Source: an uncultured Candidatus Poseidoniales archaeon (GTDB lineage Archaea > Thermoplasmatota > Poseidoniia > Poseidoniales > Thalassarchaeaceae). From it: a DNA stretch of 32,447 bases. Positions 25,301-32,447 of this stretch are shown here, in pieces. Where the stretch lies: contig CACGIM010000012.1 of assembly GCA_902573115.1 (NCBI GenBank), forward strand, positions 1 to 32,447, given 5' to 3'. Position 1 is the stretch's first letter. Each line of letters opens with the position of its first letter. Below the pieces are notes generated by a model. The model ran no database searches. It was not told where the DNA came from and saw nothing but the letters and a program-made list of their open reading frames with translations. Made by a program: the position numbers and the translations under genes.

Positions 25301-26709
25301 AATCTGGGATGATGATGCAGGGTTGGTCATGGGAAGGAACTGACCAAGTGTCGGTTTTGGGAGATGTTGTTTCCATATCTGGATCGCCCGGGTCGAGAGT
25401 TAGCGGAAATCTAAACCTAAACCTCCCAATGGACACTCGCCCAGCCTTCCATTTATTTGAGGATGGATCGGATTCAGAATCTTTCTTCCCACTTTCAATG
25501 TCATTGGAAGTAATGCAGATACATAGAGCAGCGCTAGAGATTAATTCACCGACAACACAGCCATACATAGTCAACGTAGATGAAGAAAGTCTCGTGGTGC
25601 TTAGACTAGAGAATCCGGGCAACGGAGATGACTCATATTCACTTTCTCACGAGGTAATGACAGATGAGAATATAACATCTGATCTGGGAATAGAAGTGCA
25701 TTTTTCGAGCAATCCAGTTATCCTTGGTGCTGGCAGCCTGAGAACCATCCCTTTGGGAGTCACCATTCCCGAGGAAACTCCTGCTAGGGTGCCAATACGA
25801 GTATTATTCACAATGACCTCTGAGGGTAATAGAAGTGTTAGGGACCTTGTGGAAGTGATTTTCGAGGTAAGGCAGGATCATAGATGGCAAATAGACTCAA
25901 GATCTGGGGACAGGGAAATTAACGGTTCTACATATCTGGTCGAACCCGGGGGTTCCGTTGAATTCGTAGTCAATGCAACCAATTTGGGAAACCTGATGGA
26001 CGACATCATGCTTAACGTCGAAGTAGAGGTGACCCTAGAAGGGTCTGATGACTCACAGGAATGGGTAGCAAACGGTAGTACGGCAGAGGGTATTGGCGTA
26101 AACGACTCTGTTTTATTACCGATTTCTGCTTTCACCCCTCAAGACGCATGGAATGGGTCCAGAATGACTGTGATCGTAACTGCAATGGCTAGAGATACGC
26201 ATGTTGAGGAGTTTTCCTTCGATTTGGAGATTACGCACGTGCCGGGATGGGGAGTATCATCTTCCATGGCAGATTTGGAGATTGAACCGGAGGGATCCGA
26301 AGTTTCCCTTGAGATTTTACAGAGGGGCAATTCCCCAACCATACCATATGTTTCGGTATACGTGACCGGGCAAAAGGGGTGGGAGATAAATCAGCCCAAT
26401 CAGCTCGAGGAAGTCCAACCCGGCGAGTCTCTGTCACTAAATCTGAATATTACTCCCCCTGAAACGGCGAAGCATGGTCTGTCTGTGGAGCTACACGTGA
26501 GAGTAAGGGAAGGGGACTCATCTGGATTGACGGAAATCACCCTGCCACTTCGAGTCTCTATTGTTCAAGATTTCACAATGTTAGGAATGGGTCCTTGGGT
26601 GATATCGGAATACGGAGGATTTCCAAATGTTTTACTAGAAAACACTGGTAATGCTCCAAACACGATTATCCTGCAGGTCGTAGGCCTCCCCCCCCGGATG
26701 GGGAGTTAA
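22384..26709 (+). CDS. Giant surface protein with FG-GAP propeller, N-terminal part (frame broken at C8 tract)
   Basis: Start at ATG 22384, chosen because GRGLFRKVK then SLVAIAMLMSMPLVGIL makes a proper signal peptide; an earlier ATG (22330) adds 18 atypical residues. A PQQ-like segment (WPQFGRTASRIAEP, about 67-80) precedes at least six FG-GAP/VCBS-type repeats (about 190-580: IDIDQDGKTEIVVAY, ADIDLDGDAELVIS, ANLDSDSDPEIIIT, IDTDGDGEHDRVCW, MDIDSEDEPELLVAY, ADIDGDATLDIVIG), likely a calcium-binding beta propeller as in integrin alpha chains. A CARDB domain (about 594-702) and a series of Ig-like/NEW3-type domains follow (LPEGWTW, LPPR...). This frame ends at TAA 26707-26709, right after the eight-C run; the next frame continues the same protein. 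Confidence 0.88.
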   Translation: MVEAALGRGLFRKVKSLVAIAMLMSMPLVGILNIDDLEKGFQSLQNSEMSSQGESSDIWVDGGQPWPQFGRTASRIAEPPAHGPDGGAGFDEPQNSSSYMSIVKPSLNWVYGSYSIGTDSLATPIADLSGSIEVGPGAQERCGGSSLFSVLVQTQDVSGSDHSMLRLIEGEDSELAWQVDLGATEKVKAAPVIIDIDQDGKTEIVVAYDAGGSLNVDVWSPRLTCSVTGWSYSGHSDEKLWNWVDESLMISSDEGPYTSGIFGGHKPTTQPLLADIDLDGDAELVISVLDEISENPVVLALPLQTNGTPDEIWQVTLNKGSHPSDPAFAQADENTGYVVLTTIEANNGAMWAWKIDSSSGSSVWQGGLSLNNLDGDTNAPHIRLPGPVIANLDSDSDPEIIITIPTDADGSNAVDGAEFRGIELSDGSEIWDFEASNGFADAPPVAIDTDGDGEHDRVCWVTWWQTTTDRHGASGCHDVGGSVPNQEWVQDLEQSSGNPNDEIAVSAPTWMDIDSEDEPELLVAYGRSLWAFDGSSGSPAGVNSEWSDDFELDHRVWSSPSLADIDGDATLDIVIGSMALSMAMADVRPLTDNRGIEFNPSSPDPGEQVTVTAYLENAGTSRTNEILDVELFANGEKIGGTGISSLDPVEPSGSGSFSSFSVEWSGGLGDHEFELRLDPYRNISQTRYDNDYQTHRLSIVPPYNASFEIPTEPLRIDPGGSDYASIGIRSTGRLAGSWTLGVDDSYLPEGWTWGDQTPGGISSVQIGPGELWSPVLRVYAPSNALGSDTGYLGLTLTHDGGESQVSANLPIEANRTRGLSIRGPDGTSQSTGYGLISGEAMAWLLIENVGNAAEEQIAVSWDSTEWGSDLRIFDSEGEEVPALSLGPGEEKEVTARIQVPSGANLGENVSTPLSMCVGMGDEQECSDVELKFVASGSVVQPSHIRSVPADGLTWSIHVDLPVDSGILNWSLTESGMMMQGWSWEGTDQVSVLGDVVSISGSPGSRVSGNLNLNLPMDTRPAFHLFEDGSDSESFFPLSMSLEVMQIHRAALEINSPTTQPYIVNVDEESLVVLRLENPGNGDDSYSLSHEVMTDENITSDLGIEVHFSSNPVILGAGSLRTIPLGVTIPEETPARVPIRVLFTMTSEGNRSVRDLVEVIFEVRQDHRWQIDSRSGDREINGSTYLVEPGGSVEFVVNATNLGNLMDDIMLNVEVEVTLEGSDDSQEWVANGSTAEGIGVNDSVLLPISAFTPQDAWNGSRMTVIVTAMARDTHVEEFSFDLEITHVPGWGVSSSMADLEIEPEGSEVSLEILQRGNSPTIPYVSVYVTGQKGWEINQPNQLEEVQPGESLSLNLNITPPETAKHGLSVELHVRVREGDSSGLTEITLPLRVSIVQDFTMLGMGPWVISEYGGFPNVLLENTGNAPNTIILQVVGLPPRMGS
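26688..26695 (+). other. Eight-C homopolymer at the frameshift
   Basis: CCCCCCCC at 26688-26695. With eight C the frame reads LPPRMGS and stops. With seven C it reads LPPGWGVKGDSQAVLGVG and runs on without a stop into the downstream frame to 28024. LP.GW.V is a frequent strand in such Ig-like domains, so seven C is the ancestral or functional length. Sequencing error, slippage-based phase variation or true mutation are all possible. Confidence 0.85.
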
Positions 26710-26752
26710 GGGGGACTCTCAAGCAGTTCTAGGGGTTGGGGAAGAAAGGGGG

Positions 26753-28024
26753 GTGCCAATAGAGGTCATACCACCGAGCGACTGGAGTGGGGAGGAGCCA
26801 ACCCTTAGGATTCAAGCAGAAGATTCTAGTGGTAATCTGAAAGAAATTATCCTCAGCACTAATTCTTCAGAGTACTCGTGGGGTTCTTCCCCCTATATCT
26901 TTGTGGAAAGTGGAGATGACGCTTTGATTGACATTCATGGAACAGATGCGACCTCTTCTGTTGTAGATACTTTCAGCGGGCAGCTTGTTTGGACTGAGTC
27001 TGGTTGGCTTTTGCCATCCTCAATTAGCTCCCCTGGTGAGATTTCAGTTGATTTGGCAAGCACCCTAAGGTACAATATGTCTGTGCGCGAGTCTTCATCT
27101 AGGAGTGTAGTTTGCTCCATCCCCGGGAGCTTGGAGAATCTGATTAGCACTTGCTCGATAAGCAATGGGAGCTATGATTTCACCTATCAAGCTCTTCTGA
27201 TAGGTGATGATGGCAATGTTATAGATGCCTTGTTTGGCATGATCGGAGAGAATTCTACAGGGGTGATAAATCTCAGCGCTGAAACATGGAATCCAGAACC
27301 GGGTAAGAGGAGTTTGATCATCAGGGTTCTTGACGATAAGGGAATGTTAGTCGCCGGGGGGTCATCAGAGAGATCTTTCGACATCAGAAGAACTGACTGG
27401 AACGTGGGGATTGGAGAGTTAGAGTTGGTGGGCGAGGGACCTAATCAACGAGTTAACGTACCAACGAAAAGGTTGAATGAGAATCTTCTAGAAGATGCTG
27501 ACTGCATAATTACTATGCGGGCAGGCAGCCATTACTCCGAGCATCTGGTTGACATGACTCAGGCTTTCGTGCCTGCTCCCAAATTCGAACGCCCGGATGT
27601 GGAGGACGAAACGGAATTGGTAGTCACAATTGGGTGCTCCTTCCCCTGGGATCAAGATTCTGACCCAAGTGATGATGAGGCAGTATTGGTACTCAGTGGA
27701 AGAAATTCAATAGAAGACAACATTGATCAGTTTGGGACTGGCCTATTGACGGCAATTCTGGTAGTTGGGCTGTATCTCGGTGTGGCTTGGATAGTCAGGA
27801 ATTATAAGGAACGAGAAATGATGATGGAAATAGCCCAATCCGTAATAGATGAGAAGATCTCGAAGATGGGAGATAAGCACGAAAACGAGGAAAATATTGT
27901 TCCTACGGATAATAATGAAGACGAAGAGGATGATGAATTGGAAATTATAGATGATACCCCTAGTGATGAAGACAGTGATCTAGACGAATATGAGAAGAGG
28001 CTCAGAAGGCTTCTTGACAGGTAG
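26753..28024 (+). CDS. Giant surface protein, C-terminal part with membrane anchor
   Basis: Continuation of the protein that starts at 22384. The frame is open from 26696, directly after the C8 tract; the GTG at 26753 is only the first formal start and lacks a signal peptide. It adds Ig-like beta segments (EPTLRIQAEDSSGN, RSLIIRVLDDKGML, ELVVTIGCSFPW), one membrane helix (about 27743-27800, LLTAILVVGLYLGVAWIV) and a cytoplasmic tail of about 70 residues. The tail is very acidic (NNEDEEDDELEIIDD) and ends with a basic helix EYEKRLRRLLDR. With one C removed the whole protein is 1,879 residues. Confidence 0.85.
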   Translation: MPIEVIPPSDWSGEEPTLRIQAEDSSGNLKEIILSTNSSEYSWGSSPYIFVESGDDALIDIHGTDATSSVVDTFSGQLVWTESGWLLPSSISSPGEISVDLASTLRYNMSVRESSSRSVVCSIPGSLENLISTCSISNGSYDFTYQALLIGDDGNVIDALFGMIGENSTGVINLSAETWNPEPGKRSLIIRVLDDKGMLVAGGSSERSFDIRRTDWNVGIGELELVGEGPNQRVNVPTKRLNENLLEDADCIITMRAGSHYSEHLVDMTQAFVPAPKFERPDVEDETELVVTIGCSFPWDQDSDPSDDEAVLVLSGRNSIEDNIDQFGTGLLTAILVVGLYLGVAWIVRNYKEREMMMEIAQSVIDEKISKMGDKHENEENIVPTDNNEDEEDDELEIIDDTPSDEDSDLDEYEKRLRRLLDR

Positions 28025-28039
28025 CCGGCGGATGTGTGC

Positions 28040-28663
28040 ATGAGGAGTTACATCCCGCCACCCGCATTCCATACATTCGACCCCATAGGGAGAGTTCCCC
28101 CGGACCTCATCGGTGCAATTGAATCATCAATGGAAGGAAGGCACAGTGACTTGATTTCTCTAATTGGAGTACAAAGGGGGCTAGATCTTGAGGAAGGGAA
28201 AGAACCCAGTATAGATCGGCCAAATCTACTCTTTATCTCACTTATACTCTGGCAAGAGGATGGAAGCTCTCCAAGACCCCTAGATGGCGGCCACTCGAAG
28301 GAAAAATTAGGAAGGTTTCCGACGAATGATGGGAACGCGATTGAATATCTCGTGGAAAATACTCGTGAGGAAGCCGGCAATAGTTTTCTTCATAAACTAC
28401 TGACTAAACTGTCTAGGGGGCTCACTGAAGAGTGTCTTGGACTGCCAGGTTTCAGCAAAGGACTAGGGGGTATCGAGCTTCTGGGTTGGTTGGATTCTCA
28501 GGAAGTAAATGACTTGAGGAAAGAAATAGAGAGAGGGAGGTGGACAGTTATGTCGAGCGAACCCCTCGACGGAGGGGTTCAAGATGCTTTCAGGCATCTA
28601 CTAGTTTACTTGAGGGCAGCCGGTAGGAGCAAATGTGGGCTCCTAATGAGGAGGCACTCCTAG
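28040..28663 (+). CDS. Hypothetical cytoplasmic protein, 207 residues
   Basis: Not recognised. It starts at ATG 28040-28042 (GTG at 28034 is an in-frame alternative), 15 bases after the giant surface gene, so the two may be co-transcribed. The N-terminus is Pro-rich (MRSYIPPPAFHTFDPIGRVPP); the rest is mostly helical with SLIGVQRGLDLEEGKE, NLLFISLILWQEDGSS, EEAGNSFLHKLLTKLSRGL and DAFRHLLVYLRAAGRSKCG. No signal peptide, membrane helix or metal motif. The stop TAG shares the palindrome CTAG with the stop of the convergent sulfotransferase-like gene, a 4-base overlap. Confidence 0.7.
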   Translation: MRSYIPPPAFHTFDPIGRVPPDLIGAIESSMEGRHSDLISLIGVQRGLDLEEGKEPSIDRPNLLFISLILWQEDGSSPRPLDGGHSKEKLGRFPTNDGNAIEYLVENTREEAGNSFLHKLLTKLSRGLTEECLGLPGFSKGLGGIELLGWLDSQEVNDLRKEIERGRWTVMSSEPLDGGVQDAFRHLLVYLRAAGRSKCGLLMRRHS

Positions 28664-29394
28664 GTTTTATGGATCAAACCCTTTAGTTTTTCATAGAGGG
28701 GTATTGCCTCATCCAAAACAAGCTCGGTTTCCCTGTCTAGCTCCCCTTCTGGAGGCGAGTAGGATTCGAAACCGGAGCTATTCCACACTGATTCGTACCA
28801 ATACTTTGCCCAAACTCCGTCACATTTCCTTGGCCCAGGATCCCAAGAGAGCATTTTTTCTGAAAAATCAATTCCCAGCAAACGGCAAAGAGAGGATAAA
28901 ACTGATCTTGGATCCTCCAGAACTGACTTAGAATCGATTACAATAGGATTTGAGTTAGAAATGGCATTAACGTACTCAAATATTCTAATTTGTTGTGGTA
29001 GGCCAGTGGCTTCCAGATTAATCGCATTCGTGATTTTCCTCAAGGAAAGGAGTACCTCCCTAGGGTCTCTAATCAGGAAGCAGTTATGGAATCCATCCAT
29101 CCAAGTCAAGTCTGACCAATCAATTACATGATGGCACATATGCTTCTGATACCATATTGATTTCCCCCCGGGTATGGGTCCATTTAGCTCCGAAATGACC
29201 TTTTTTTCATCGTTTTCATACGTTTCAATCACTTTTCTGGCAACCGGGTGTGGGGTTTTAGTCTCAGAGAGAAAGCTTGCGTAAAGGGGCTCATCGGTGA
29301 CGTGACAGTCTTGCCGATTATCAAATGAATACATCATAGCAGTGGAGATGTTACGCGGGCCTGACCACATAGCAATTCTTGTTTCTTGCCCCAT
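28660..29394 (-). CDS. Sulfotransferase-like protein paired with aminotransferase
   Basis: A 244-residue protein with the P-loop fold of PAPS-dependent sulfotransferases. SGPRNISTAM (residues 11-20) matches the 5'-phosphosulfate loop, and FLIRDPREVLLSLR (106-119) the 3'-phosphate segment. DEPLYASF, DGVWAKYWYESVWNSSGF and PLYEKL match the N-terminal half of plant 'branched-chain aminotransferase-like' proteins (Arabidopsis At3g05190 type), where this domain is fused to a class IV aminotransferase. Here the aminotransferase is the gene directly upstream: its TGA (29396-29398) is one base from this ATG (29392-29394), with GAGGGGG as ribosome site. Substrate is unknown, and true sulfotransferase activity is not shown. 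Confidence 0.85.
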   Translation of the reverse strand: MGQETRIAMWSGPRNISTAMMYSFDNRQDCHVTDEPLYASFLSETKTPHPVARKVIETYENDEKKVISELNGPIPGGKSIWYQKHMCHHVIDWSDLTWMDGFHNCFLIRDPREVLLSLRKITNAINLEATGLPQQIRIFEYVNAISNSNPIVIDSKSVLEDPRSVLSSLCRLLGIDFSEKMLSWDPGPRKCDGVWAKYWYESVWNSSGFESYSPPEGELDRETELVLDEAIPLYEKLKGLIHKT

Positions 29395-29395
29395 T

Positions 29396-30295
29396 TCATC
29401 CCCCTCTAACAAGACTCATGTAAAGATCTTGCAACCTCTCGCAAATTGGTCCTCTTGACCCATCATTGATTGGAATTCCGTCGAAAGAAATCACAGGGGT
29501 TAGTCCAGCGAATGTTCCCGTCACAAATGCCTCATCGGCAGTTCTCACATCCTCGAATGAGAAGTTTCCAACATATGTTGGAATTCCATGTGACTCGCAA
29601 ATTTCAAGCACCTTTCTTCTAGTTATTCCATCGAGACAATAATCCCCCGAAGAGGTCCAGACCTGTTCATCTTTCACCATGAAGAAATGTGTCGAGTTGC
29701 ACGTCGAAACATATCCGTTGGGATCCAGCATTAGCCCCTCTTCCCCACCTTTCTCCGCAGCTTGTATGCATGCCGCTATGCAGTTATGCTTCGATAGACT
29801 ATTTATCGTTGGATCCTGAAATTCTCGGCCCCCTCTTCTAACGCTCACAGAAACGAGATCTATTCCTTCAATGGACCTAGTGTGGTTCGCTTTCTTGTAT
29901 TCTGGAATTATTACCATTGTCGGGGGTGAAGAAATGACCCATGGTGCTTGATATGGGGTTGGTTTCAGGCCTCTAGTCAGAATTAGTCTAATATGCACGT
30001 CATCGTACATTTTGTTAGCTTCGATGACCCTCTCTATCTCATTTCTTATTTCATCCCTCGACCTCTGTGGATCGAGTGATATTACTTCAGCACCTCGAAG
30101 CAGTCTATCCAAGTGGTCTTCGATAAAAACTAGTACGCCACGATGCAATCTGAAGGATTCCCATATTCCATCTCCCAATAGGAATCCAGCATCAAAAACC
30201 GATACCTTAGCTTGCTTTCGCGAGAAGATGTCCCCATTAATGGAAATCATCACATTGTCATTTCTTGGGTCTTCATCATATTCGTGCGTGCCCAT
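29396..30295 (-). CDS. Class IV PLP aminotransferase, branched-chain aminotransferase-like
   Basis: A 299-residue fold-type IV enzyme (BCAT/D-amino acid aminotransferase/PabC group). KVSVFDAGFLLGDGIWESFR (about 30-49) is the family's opening motif, K169 in NSLSKHN is the Schiff-base lysine, and EGLMLDPNGYVST follows. Where the family has a glutamate that holds the pyridine nitrogen (SEGxGENLF in IlvE), this protein has T198 in STCNSTHFFMV. The C-terminus has CLDGITRRKVLEI and EAFVTGTFAGLTPV, which bind the cofactor phosphate. The ATG at 30293-30295 overlaps the purC stop by one base (TGATG); Met16 is an alternative start. The modified cofactor site and the sulfotransferase-like partner make an ordinary leucine/valine role uncertain. 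Confidence 0.9.
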   Translation of the reverse strand: MGTHEYDEDPRNDNVMISINGDIFSRKQAKVSVFDAGFLLGDGIWESFRLHRGVLVFIEDHLDRLLRGAEVISLDPQRSRDEIRNEIERVIEANKMYDDVHIRLILTRGLKPTPYQAPWVISSPPTMVIIPEYKKANHTRSIEGIDLVSVSVRRGGREFQDPTINSLSKHNCIAACIQAAEKGGEEGLMLDPNGYVSTCNSTHFFMVKDEQVWTSSGDYCLDGITRRKVLEICESHGIPTYVGNFSFEDVRTADEAFVTGTFAGLTPVISFDGIPINDGSRGPICERLQDLYMSLVRGG

Positions 30296-31206
30296 CAGAG
30301 ACTCTCCCCAGTAAGACGCTCGAACATGCTGGCGTATAGTTCGGCCGTACTGGAGATGATCTCCCCTGGTAGAGCAGGAATAGGCGGTTCATCGGTTCCT
30401 GCCTGTCTAGCTTCGTACAATTCTGAATGATGGCCTGTGTCTATGTAATGCTGCCTGACGGCTTCCTTAGACAACTGAACTATTTCGCCTCGTTCGTAAG
30501 CTTCAGCGTCCCACCATCTGTCTTCGTCCAGTGTACCGAATGAGTCTATCAAAACTGGCTCCCTTCCCGGACCAAGGGCGAACTCTTTTTTTCCATCAAC
30601 ATGGATTAGGCCCCTCTTTGAAGTCTCTCTGTCGATAATTGAATCAACCTCTAGGACAATTGAAAGAATGGAGTCCAACTCTTCTGGATCCAAGTTGGAG
30701 ATCTCAAGTGCCTCCTCCCTCCCTAGGTTCCGGTCAAATTTTTCAAACTTAGTAGAGACCTCCAAGAACGGTTCCGGAAGCTTGACCCCTTCCTTTAATT
30801 CATTATTTGAGCTAAATCCTAAGTCAATTGGTGTAACTTCCCCTCTCTGGTACCTCCTCCACGCAGTTCCCGCCAAATAGTGCCTGCAGATTACCTCTAG
30901 AGGAACAAAGAAGTTCTCCGCATCCTTGGAAATGGCTCCGGGCTCCCTTATTACGTCAAACCTCCTAGCAAGGACTCGATCGGGGGCATTCATCTCCAAA
31001 ACGTGTGTTTTGCAAATCCCTTCATTCTCCACCAGACTGAACCAATGGCAAGATGCCCGGTTCAGAGATTCTCCCTTCCTCGGAATCAGGCTAGGAATAA
31101 TTTGATCAAAAACCGAAATCTGGTCAGTATACCTGAACTCGATGATATCCTCGTCTTCCGTACTCCATACCTGCTTCACCTTTCCACTGTAAAGTAATTC
31201 TCCCAT
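30295..31206 (-). CDS. purC: SAICAR synthetase (phosphoribosylaminoimidazole-succinocarboxamide synthase)
   Basis: It joins CAIR and aspartate using ATP in purine synthesis. I start it at ATG 31204-31206 (303 residues), behind GGGAGGT, since the protein then opens MGELLYSGKVKQVW with the family's GKxK nucleotide loop; earlier in-frame Mets add 19 unrelated residues. Family motifs: DQISVFDQIIPSLIPRKGESLNR (28-50), PLEVICRHYLAGTAWRRY (CAIR/ATP region), STKFEKFDRNL, GLIHVDGKKEFAL and VLIDSFGTLDEDRWW. It is coupled to the downstream aminotransferase by a one-base overlap, though the two have no obvious metabolic link. Confidence 0.95.
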   Translation of the reverse strand: MGELLYSGKVKQVWSTEDEDIIEFRYTDQISVFDQIIPSLIPRKGESLNRASCHWFSLVENEGICKTHVLEMNAPDRVLARRFDVIREPGAISKDAENFFVPLEVICRHYLAGTAWRRYQRGEVTPIDLGFSSNNELKEGVKLPEPFLEVSTKFEKFDRNLGREEALEISNLDPEELDSILSIVLEVDSIIDRETSKRGLIHVDGKKEFALGPGREPVLIDSFGTLDEDRWWDAEAYERGEIVQLSKEAVRQHYIDTGHHSELYEARQAGTDEPPIPALPGEIISSTAELYASMFERLTGESL

Positions 31207-31280
31207 ATGACCTCCCGACTGAAGTTCCAACATCAACATTACCAATGGAAGGCCTCTATCCAAAGAAGCATGTTATTTCG

Positions 31281-32447
31281 TTAGCAGCAACTATCATCGA
31301 TACTTTCCTGAGCGCAAAAGCACGTTTTGGCGGGTAAGATATCGGCTCTAGAGCTTCTATCCAAGAACTTTTGAGATATCTCTGCTAACTCCCCCGTATC
31401 ATCCCCTCTTTCCTCCAAGCATAGCTTGAGGCCTAGCAAGCCCCACATGTTATCCTTCCATAACTCGATGTCGGCACGGTATACCTCCTCGGCCTCATCC
31501 AATTCTCCCTGCTCTAGGAGAAGTGCCCCCAGGATATGGCGAACAGGCTGCATTTGGCCCCATGGCTCATTATATGCTAGATTAAGAGAAAGATCGACCC
31601 CCTTCCTCAGGTGATCGAAAGCGGCAGAGAAATCGGCTTTCTCTCCTCTTTGCTGAGCTAGAAACTGCCTCCTGTACTCAATTTCCCCTTCAAGTATTGC
31701 TGCATTTACTAGTAGTATACAGGGGCCTTCTTCTGGATCTTGGTACATCAGGTTGTTATGCAGCACCCTGCCCTCCAATGCTGGGTTTCTCAGGGCTTCA
31801 AGGAAAAGGGACTGCTCTGCCTCGGCCTCTGGAACCATTCCCTTTGAAGCGTATGCCACACCTCTGGCATAATGTTGGGTGGCGATAGCTGCCGGGAATA
31901 CATCTTTGTCACTATGCAACGGTTCTTTCAATATGTCATCCCACTTTCCGAACCTTATCATCACGTGCCAAGGCATTGTCACGTATGACTCAAGGAAAAT
32001 TGCACCCATAGGTATTATGCCGGCCAGCATGAAGTTGACGCCCGAATCTTCGTCACCGGCTGGAAGTGTATCAACTGCCTTTCTTGCATATTTCAATGCT
32101 GTTTTGTACTGGCCATCGAACATAGCGCACCAAACAACGAAATGATGGTTGTGCATCCGATAAAACTTGTAGAACTGGGACTCGTTTCCACTCTTCTCGA
32201 CATACCTATCATCCGCTTCTACTGCAGCTATGTTACAGTCAATGGCCTCCTTCCACTGTCCCACCCACGCGTCGATATGAGATGGCATGTGCACAAGGTG
32301 GCCACAATCAGGCATTAGATCCCGAAGAACATCGGCTGCCGGGAGGGCCCTTTCTGGAAATGGTGACAACTCGAGGGCATGGCAATACAGGTGGCATAGT
32401 GCAGGATGTTCTTTGGCACCCTCCACGTTCTCAAATGCATCTTCCAT
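31281..32447 (-). CDS. TPR-repeat protein, C-terminal 388 residues (cut by window edge)
   Basis: The frame is open at the window end, so the true N-terminus lies outside. Helical TPR pairs run through it: ALCHLYCHALELSPFPERALPAADVLRDLMP, HNHHFVVWCAMFDGQYKTALKYARKAV, YARGVAYASKGMVPEAEAEQSLFL and LGALLLEQGELDEAEEVYRADIEL (each quoted in parts of the usual 34-residue unit). The HLYCHALE and GHLVHMPSHIDAWVGQW motifs mark a known but uncharacterised TPR family of bacteria and marine archaea. Several His and Cys residues in these motifs could bind a metal or haem (inference). The protein ends in a Cys-rich tail, CFCAQESIDDSCC. No signal peptide can be judged. It lies 74 bases upstream of purC on the same strand. 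Confidence 0.85.
   Translation of the reverse strand: MEDAFENVEGAKEHPALCHLYCHALELSPFPERALPAADVLRDLMPDCGHLVHMPSHIDAWVGQWKEAIDCNIAAVEADDRYVEKSGNESQFYKFYRMHNHHFVVWCAMFDGQYKTALKYARKAVDTLPAGDEDSGVNFMLAGIIPMGAIFLESYVTMPWHVMIRFGKWDDILKEPLHSDKDVFPAAIATQHYARGVAYASKGMVPEAEAEQSLFLEALRNPALEGRVLHNNLMYQDPEEGPCILLVNAAILEGEIEYRRQFLAQQRGEKADFSAAFDHLRKGVDLSLNLAYNEPWGQMQPVRHILGALLLEQGELDEAEEVYRADIELWKDNMWGLLGLKLCLEERGDDTGELAEISQKFLDRSSRADILPAKTCFCAQESIDDSCC

Overview
The window looks like a streamlined, archaeal, euryarchaeal genome of the marine Group II (Poseidoniales) kind. The evidence for Archaea is direct: an archaeal-type alanyl-tRNA synthetase, RtcB RNA ligase, the RNA polymerase subunit Rpo7 (RpoE1) followed by Spt4, ribosomal proteins S24e and S27ae, an archaeal/plant-type D-aminoacyl-tRNA deacylase (DtdA) and an HVO_0476-type zinc-finger protein. 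The marine Group II placement is inference. It rests on moderate GC, very tight packing (several convergent genes abut or overlap), and very large secreted and C-terminally anchored surface proteins beside ordinary housekeeping genes.

Layout. Bases 1-3327 (minus) hold alaS followed by a PLP aminotransferase cut by the window edge. Bases 3426-6366 hold rtcB, a small membrane-anchored His-rich protein, an AlkA-type DNA glycosylase, and a 53-residue minus-strand gene with a TTG start. Bases 6485-13747 (minus) are one 2,420-residue surface protein. Bases 13808-14072 carry two divergent tRNA genes, Thr(GGT) and Ser(GGA), both with encoded CCA. Bases 14145-16453 hold a six-helix membrane protein with a C-terminal zinc ribbon, translationally coupled to a membrane-anchored subtilisin-like protease. 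Bases 16458-20860 hold a methyltransferase-like protein, an HVO_0476-type zinc protein, proline dehydrogenase, DtdA and a beta-propeller-like hypothetical.

Bases 20847-22144 (minus) are the rpo7-spt4-rps24e-rps27ae transcription/translation operon. It is preceded by a GC-rich leader with several inverted repeats and a candidate anti-Shine-Dalgarno element. Bases 22384-28024 (plus) encode a second giant surface protein (FG-GAP propeller, CARDB, Ig-like domains, C-terminal membrane anchor). It is split into two frames exactly at an eight-C tract. Bases 28040-28663 are an unrecognised protein. Bases 28660-32447 (minus) run as TPR protein, purC, a class IV aminotransferase and a sulfotransferase-like protein, with the last three almost without gaps.

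The points most worth following are the structured leader of the rpo7 operon, the C8 frameshift in the second giant surface protein, the adjacent aminotransferase and sulfotransferase-like genes (fused in plants), a small gene whose predicted mRNA starts with a GNRA-capped hairpin, and the membrane zinc-ribbon/protease pair. I saw no CRISPR array, insertion sequence or prophage.
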